Below are positions 10,701-19,700 of a DNA stretch of 28,086 bases, one piece after another. A program made the translations under genes and the position numbers. Position 1 is the first letter of the stretch, and every line of letters begins with the position of its first letter. This DNA comes from a virus. The stretch spans positions 1-28,086 of the IMG/VR virus record IMGVR_UViG_3300028025_003994. The stretch is one strand, 5' to 3'. A model generated the notes under the pieces. That model did no database searches and was not told the origin of the DNA. It saw nothing but the letters and a program-made list of their open reading frames with translations.

Positions 10701-13700
10701 CGCCAAGTTATTAATATTGACTTTGAAAAAGGAACAATAGACATCAATCCTGATTTTGCTGATTACTACAGAGAGAAATATGGAATTGACAAGTATGACT
10801 CAATCTTGTCTTACTTTAGCCGACTAAACGAACAGAGCGTAGCTAAAGACTTGGCTAAATCAGTTAAGTCTGCTCGTCAAGTAATGGACGCTATGCGCAT
10901 GTCTCTTGATGTTAATAATGAACTAGACAATCTAGCTACGCAATTGGTTAATGGCAACTTCGATCAAGTTATCAATTATCTTGAGGGCTACAACCAGCAA
11001 GAAGGAAAGATTGTATTTGATAGCTTAATTCAATTGGCGCAGTCTTTTGAATTTAACGACAATATTAGCTTGGCTATTGAAAAAGATAAAGCAATGGTCA
11101 AGAACTTCTATGACTTTGCTACACGACCTAATGAGGTTTTCAATAAGCCATATGTTGGATATCAGCCTACAACTGGCCCTACTGTTTCTCCATGGCAAAC
11201 AAATGCTATATCTGCGGAGAATGCTAAAAGAAAAGCTTATTACAATTCAGGTTTTATCAATCTTCTTAATCAATTAATTCCTAGAGGACAAGTTGATTAC
11301 TATAGTGATTCAGATAGTGATTACATCAACAAAGCAATTGCTCAATTAGTTCCTCAAGACATCATCATGCAAGGTCATGACGCTGTAATTAACGAACTGT
11401 ATAACGTGTTTAAAAATGAAAACATTTTACCCAACATTAAAAATGCACGTAACGCAAACACAGACAAGAAAAAACAAAATCAAATCATCTCATTACTTAC
11501 AAACAAAAACACCAGTATTGAGAACGGTGGCGTATTGCCTTCTTATGCTCCATTTATTGCATCTGTAAATAACTACAATGATCTAGTTGTAAACTTTGAT
11601 GAAATCATCCTCAACAAAAACCTGACGAGGGTTAATGAGTTTGGTAGAGAATTTGTTTCTCTTGATAACTTGCTTCCAGAGTCAAGCAATGGCGAGCGTA
11701 GATTAGCGGTTGGTGTTGATTTTGAGCCGAACATTTTTGGTTACTCAAATGAGTATCCATCAAATGTAATAAATGATAGGCTATATGTTGGCAGCATGAG
11801 GAATAAAGGCGAGAATGAGGACGTTATTGAGACTACTGCTCAATGGCAACGTTCTTTCCTTGGTCGATATACAAGCAGTGATAGAGAGCGCTATCCTGAA
11901 AAACCAATGACTGTTGAGTCTAATGCTGCAAAAGCTGGAGAAGAAGACTACAATAGGTATATGATGGGGCGTATTGCAGGTACTCCATTGCTTATTACAA
12001 AATTAGATGACAATGGTAATGAGTTCCTTAGTGATGTTTCATATGATGATTATTACAAAACAATGGGCTTTCAACCTGTTGTAAACAATGTCAGGATTTT
12101 TGATGGTTATGCAGATCCAGCTTTGTTGAATGAAAACCTTTTGAAGTTCTCAATTAGTGACAGGGGCATTGAATTGACTAAAAACTTCAGTGTTAAAATG
12201 CGCCAATTAAATAGTGACGCAGCAATCAAAACATTTGCTAGGGACGCAGGTAGTTTGGATATTGCAATCAATAAGATTACAGAAATGTTGTTTGATGGCA
12301 ATGAAGCTGGAATCAGAATTGATGACTGGTTTAATACCATCTCAATTTTGATTGGCTACAATAAAAAAACTGGTGAAGCAACTGTTGTTCGAAGCATTGA
12401 TGGACGTGAAACATTTGCATCCCAGTTTGCTGATCAAATGATTTTCAGAATGTTTGGCAAAGAAGACAATCGTTCTAAGAATCTGGAAGAATACATCGAG
12501 CTTCTTAGTAAGGCATATAAATCATTAAGACCTGAAGAATTTAAGGATGCTGGTAAACTTAGTGCAGAAGAAAAAAGAGTAATCATTGACGAGCTTCCTA
12601 TTTTCTTGGAATTGGTTGATGCAGCTAATAGAGACATTGGATTAGGAAGAAAAGCCTATAGCCGATTTAGAAGTCGTTTCTTAACAGGAACAATCAATGC
12701 TGATATTAGATTAATTCAAGAACAGGGCGCTGAAGGTATTCGCGCAAATGAAGAACTGGTTAAGTCTATTGCTGATAGTTATTATGACATTCAAGCAATG
12801 TTTGATGTTGAATGGCATTCAAACTATTTAACTAATGGTGGCCCTATTGGTTATCAGGGACTTACGGCATTGCAGTTGATGGATGAGTTTGCTCGCATTC
12901 CTAGTTCTGCCACTAATGAGTTCTTCGTCAAAGGGAAAATGCCTACTAAGGTTGGATATCTTCTTGATTACTACAACAATATGCAAGAAGCATATGGTAG
13001 TGTCAGAAAGAAAGATGCTGATGGCAAGTCTGGATACGCGCTAGACAACTTGATATTTAATCCAATTGAGCGCCCTGCTGACAGTCCCAGCGAGCTTGAT
13101 GAGGAATTCAATGCTGACATAGCCGCTAGACCTAGTGAGTTCACAGAGACGCTTAACGCGCTTCCACAAGGCTATGAGGGAACTGCTGAACAACTAGACG
13201 CAAATCGTCGTAAAGACCTTTTTGAAGAACAGAAAAGATTAAAGTCTTGGGCAACTCATACTGCTCTTGCTATTTTCCAAAGCATTCCAAGCACAGCTAA
13301 TTCTATCTTCACAAGAGCGGTTACACCTGATAGAGCCAAGTTATTTTTCTACTTGTTTGCAAAAGCTCAAGATATGAGTGCAACCATTGAGGATAAACGC
13401 GCAACTCAAGGCGCTCTTAATGCTTTAGTTGGCGAACAAATGACGCAACTTTCCAGTATTTACGGCACGTTAAAACAAGAAGTTAATCCATTTGCTGATA
13501 TTGCTGGTAAAGTAATGACTTACAACCATCCTTATGAGTTTCTCATGGATGTTGCTGAGGTTATTGCTGGCAAAGAAAGACAGTTTGTTGATGAACAGAG
13601 AGCATTGTCGGGAACACTTGCTAGTAGCATTGTGCCTCAATTAAGAAACAATGTTTCTAATGAACTACTAAACAACCAAAGATCATCTCAAGAAATACTT

Positions 13701-16700
13701 GATTCATTACAGGAGGATTTAGATAAAGGAGAATTACGTCCAGGAACTCTTTTTAATGCTCGTATGTTCCAACTTGGCAATGCTAATTCAATGCTTGATA
13801 GTTCATTGCTCATGAATGCTCCATTGTTCTCAATGTTGCTACAAGCTATGCCTAATCTGGTTGTTTATCAGCCAGCGCAATACACAGGCAAAACATCCAA
13901 TGTATCCAAGAATGTTGATATTGCATATCTTGATAATGGTGATGCGGTTCTTTATATTGATAATGCAATGGGTCTTGGTTCTAGTCAGCAACAAGAAATC
14001 CTTGAGAAACTTCTCATTGAAAGAATTGGTCAAGAAAGAGCTAATGGCGCAAGTGGACTTGAAAGCGTAATTAATTTTACAGCTGAAAACATTCGCAAAC
14101 AGATTCGCTATGCATTTAATATTGCTCCAGCACGTATTGAATCAATGGTTGCTAAAGCGGAGGAGGCACTGCGCTCTATTAATGGCATGCCCCCTGAAGC
14201 AATTAAACCGCTTGTTGATAAGTATCGTAATTCTCTTGAAGCAGAGGCTACAGAGAAGATGTCATTGCTTGCAGGTCACTTGTCATCCAGTAGGTTCGCT
14301 GAAAACGCATACGGACTAAGCAGTATTGACGCAAAAGGATTCTTCCAAACAATTCTCGCTCCAGAACCAGCTTCGGCTATGATCATGGGAGTTAAGACCG
14401 TTGTTGGTAAACCAAATCTATTTGACAGTTTGCGCTTAATAACAGAAATGTTCACTAATCCAGAAGCTTACGATGTTCTTAGCAAGATCAAAGCTCCTGA
14501 AGCAGATTTGATTACGGATAAGGTTAATGAGCGATATGAAGCATTTATTGAGTCAGCACTTAATAGATTTCAAGCAAAAGAAGTTCAAAGCTCCATGGTT
14601 TTTGAAATTGCAATGGATCAAGGCAGATCTTCCTTAACTCAAATGGAAGATGATGTAACATCAATAAATGAAATGGATTTAACTGATTATACTGATCCTT
14701 CTTATATTGCTACATTCCTTACTCAAGCATTTGAAGCAACCTTTAATGGAGAAAGCACAGATAGATCTTATTCTGAAATTCAACAATTGGTTAAGAGAGT
14801 CAATGGCATTGATTCAGATTTAATTAGAAACATGATTGATAAACTTCTGTTGCAAGAAGCTTCTAAAAACACTAGCCAAAGAATGGGTTATAAAGAGGTT
14901 GACACTGTAAGCGGTATCTTAACTGAAGCCGATTACAAGCCAGACTTCATGTATCGCTATGTTGCATCAGAGTTGATTAACGCTTTGTCTCCAGCATCTG
15001 ATTACGCTGGAACAATTGAGGACCTAAATGACTTACCTAGAGAAAACAGCGCTTACAATATCATTAAGAGTGGTGCATTCCCTCTTCTTGTTGATAACGT
15101 AGGCAATACTAAATCATCATCTTATGGTAATCTTACTAATTTCTACTATGGTAAATCACCATTAACTGAACTGTTTGAACGCAAGCGCAAGAATGAGTTT
15201 GTTAGCTTGCTTGCATCTGAAACACCAAAAGCACAAGAGGTTCTTCAAAATCAAATTAACAAACTTGGAAGAACTGATGCATCAAGTAAAACAATTGACT
15301 TGAATGTATTTGAATCTGATGACTTACTATTTAAGATAAGACAATCTATTGAGAAACTTGTAGGATCAGCAAACATTAACCAAGCTATTGCAAACATCGG
15401 TAGGCTTAAACAGAGAAATGAAGAACTTAACAATGGAGCACTTGAAAGAATTAAGGACATTGATGAAGAAATCAAATCTTTACAAGAAAACGGATTAGGC
15501 TTTGTCGAATTAATGATGTTCCAAAACGCTGGTAAGAAACTTACTGATGCTTCTGAAGTTATGGATCGCGTGGCTTCTGCTATTGCAGGTTTAGTTGCTG
15601 ATAAACAAATGAAGCTCCAGAACCATTCTACTAGAATATCTAATTCACTACAAAGTAATTCAAGTGAGTATATTGATGATTACAATCAGTATGTAACTAA
15701 TATTTACAATATTGATTCTGAAATCAAAAAGCTTATTGAGTCAAATCAAGAAACACCTCTTGATACACAGTCATATCAATCTGCTATCAATAACTTGATT
15801 GCAAGCAGAGATAGTCTGGCTATTAGAGCAAACAATGAAGCATCTCTTATTGCTGATTCTATCGCTCAAGAGATTCTTTCAAATGTTGTAAATGGAGCAT
15901 TTGGTTTAATTCCTCCAGTTGCTGAAATGACTGCTTTTATCAAGTCGAATTATATGGCTGGTATGCGCATTTGGGAAATTGGTAGTGTTGATGTAACTTC
16001 TCCAACTCCTCTTGGTGCGTATCTTAGCTCTACTTTCTTTAGTAAGTCAGCTAAAACTCGCATAGCTAGAAATCTATTTAGCGCCAACACAATAAGTAGA
16101 ATGCTTGATGGATACATGGCGTCTTCCGACTTGAAGGATAGAATTGATTCTATTACAAGCTCCAACAACAAGCTCTTTAGCCAACTAAAGAAAAACAAAA
16201 AACTTGATAAGGTTATCAAGAAAGCTGTTGCGGATAACAAAAATGTATTTGATCGAGACTTAATCAAGAAGAATGTAGCTTCCGCTATTTTGAATAGTGA
16301 TGTTGTTATTGAGTCCTTGAACAATGAATTTAGTTTTGGTTTTGGTGATTTGATTGATAACCTTGACAATAAGGATGCTGATTCTGGTCTTATTGCAGAG
16401 TCTGAAGAATCTATTGGATTGCATAACTCGGCGCGTGTAATTAGCTTACTGCTGGCTGAGCGCAAACAACTGCAAAAAATAATTAATCAAAGACAAAACG
16501 AAGCATCAAACGATCAGGAAAATGAAGTATCAAGCAATAAGCAAAGCAATAAGCGAGTGTTTATGCAGCTGCGCAAAAAAGTTCGATTTGATGAGCAAAC
16601 AACTCTTCAGCGCGTAGATAGAGTAGGTCCTAGCTTCAACATGCTTATTAACCTTGTCTATGATCCAGATACTCTTGAGAACACTCCTGTAAATGAGAAT

Positions 16701-19700
16701 CGAAAAGCTGAAGCGCAGCTACAAATGCAGATCATTCAGGAAGCTTCCAGACTCTTTATCGAGAGAGAAGGTGAGGCTATGTATAGAGCAATCAATGAAG
16801 ACGTAGATGTCTTTGGTTTAGGTTTTGACTTAGACCAAAACATTCAACGTGTTATTTCAATTGCGGATATACGCAACAAAATGGAAAGAGTCGCAAAGGG
16901 TACCTATGCTGATTTTGCTGATGAAGTATTTGATGATGAGATGGATAGCGCCAACACTAAAGCTAAGCAAATGTTTGGGGTAACAGTAAAAGACATGATT
17001 ACTCATAACTTATCTCCAGCTGTGATTACCACCAAAGACAAGGTTGTTGACGGAGCTACTTATCCAATGGAGCTGGTAAACATCAAAGTTATCAATAGAA
17101 ACGCTAGATTCGCAACGGAACAAGATCAACTAAGAAAACTAGCTCTATTTATTGAGGATGAATACACAACAAGTGTATATATGCCAACAACAACAAAACT
17201 TGAAAACCAACCAACCAAAACATATTTAACTTACAATCAAGACGCTCAATCTGAATTAAAAAGAATCAAAGAACAATCAGGCGCAAAATGGTCAGTTGAT
17301 GAGCAATTCAAAGGAATCATCTTCCGTGCTTCATTGAACCCAGGAGCAAATGGAAAGGGAGGACTCAAAACTCAAACACATAAAGACATTGATGTTAATC
17401 TTGATAAACCAATCAATGACAAACTTGCTGCTGCGACAAAGGTAGATCCTAATACGACAGTTAGAGAGTTTATCAAACTAGCTAAAAAGAATTTCAGTGG
17501 TTTCTTTATCCAGAATACTATTGGAGAACCAATTAGTGACTTTGCTCAAGGCATTGGAGTTATTGGAACAATAAAACCAGTAAATAAACTGAAGGATGAA
17601 GATATTAAAGATGTTTTTGCAGAGATTCACTCATTTGCAAGTGATGCAAATAACAAGCAAATCTTGCAGACTTCAGGCATGGAATTTCTTTCCAAGTCAA
17701 AAAATCAATACTCTAAAGATGAGCAAAAAGCTATTATTGAAAAAGCTTATGGAATTGTAATTAAAGAAAACTCTTTCCTTAATCCGCAATCTAAAGCTAG
17801 TCATGCATTGCTGCTTAACGAAGCGCAACTTACGGATGTCATTAACATGATCAACAGTGAGGAGATGGTTGGTAAATACGACAAATTCAAAACATATGTT
17901 GATGAGGCTGTTGATTCAATTGGAAAGCTCTTCAGCATCAATGAGAGCATTGCTAAATCAACTGCTGTAGCGCCATATAATCTATCTAGAGCCATCCTAG
18001 ACCTTGACCTTAGCCATAACTACTCAAGACTATTCTCTGTCTTATATGCGTCAAATACGATGTATAGACTTGTAGCTGGTGCTATCAATCCTGAGGTTTC
18101 CGACAACATGCTTTCAAACCTTACGGTTCATGAAAATGCATTAATGCGCCGTAAATTCTCTGGTGGTATTGGTTCATACAATGAAGCATTGAACTTAGTG
18201 GGAGTAATTGACCATGGACTAAATGGGTCATCTGGAAGAAACCGATTTAACGCAGAGTATCAAAGCTTCCAAAACAAGATGGGTGTTGCATCTAAAGACC
18301 TTAACAATGATTATCTCAATGGGGCAAGAGCAATGCTTATAGCGTCCCTTAAAGGAATTAAGATCGCAAACAAAAAAGATGGAGGAAGCGAAGGTGATTA
18401 TGTCCGCAAGGTTAATCAATGGGCTTACATGTTTAAGGCTGGATATAGAGACTACAAGAAGATTGATGAGAACAAAGCTAAATTCAATCAAAACGCAAAC
18501 AAGTTATCTAGAATTACTTCTAAGTTAAAACCAATCGGAAGAAAACAAAGCAGAGAGGGAGCCGCAACTGAAGAGCTTTACTCATTGCTTGAAAGAAACA
18601 TTAACAGTTTGGCCAACATTATCAATACGGGAACACTTAAGGAAAATGATGTGGATGCTGCTATTGCTGCAATGATTTCAAAACTAGAAGCTGGATTAAG
18701 TCAAGATGAAGTAAACGCTGTAAATAAGTATTCAAATGCTTTGCTTGAAGAGTTTGGCGATATTTACGATGCTCATAGAATAGCAAACACATTTGCAAGC
18801 AGAGACAATCGAGTAATCATTAGTGAAGATAAATTAAAATCAGCAACAAAAGTATCTGATGCACTTGGTCGCCCTTACTCTATCTTGCCACTAAAAACTG
18901 GCTTTGTGCGCAATCCACTGAATACGGCCGATAATGAATTTGATGAAAGCTCTTTATCCATTAATGAGTTCATTGGGTTTGATCGTTCTAGCTTGAACTA
19001 TAAAGGAAAACGTTCTTTGACTGTCCAAGAAAATGTTGGTGATCCGCTACGCCCAATTGACTTGAATCCGTTTACTGCTGTAGATGGATTAGCGCGTGAT
19101 GCAATGTATCGAACATTTCTTTCTCCAACATTTAATGTCATTAAAAAATTAATGGGAAATGTTGAGTTCAATGAAAACAGACAAATGATAACAACTCATG
19201 GATTTTTGCATGGTGTTGCATCTGTTGAGATTGGATCAATTAAAAATGGTGAATACTTCCCGCATATTGCTTCTTACATCATGCACATGGTAGAGAAAAA
19301 CATCAGAAATGACATGCCTAAGATGATTGATGACAGCATTCTGAGTGATGTGATTAAAATTGGAAACCTATCAACGCTAGTAAGAGCATTGTTTAGCTTT
19401 ATCCAGCCAATTACAAACGGTGTTCTTCCAGCTTTTTCCAAGTTTGCAACAGTTGGAATGATGAACGCCTTTAGTTATAGAAGTTGGTTTGGCGCAACTC
19501 ATAAATCGACAGAGGCTTTAGCTTCAGCGTATAAACATGCGATAATGGGCTATTCAAAACCTGATAGTGCTATTGCTAATTTCGTAAAAGAAAACAGCAT
19601 TAACAGCTATAAATGGAAAGCTGAAGGAGCAAACATCAGGGAGACTCAAATTAGTCTGGCTAAATACCATAAAGAAAACAGAATTAAATATGGTGGTAGA

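Noticed and set aside
15950-16465. A 171-aa minus-strand frame inside the giant gene
   Set aside because: Ser/Leu-rich antisense shadow of a coherent protein-coding frame; the giant gene has no other sign of interruption here.
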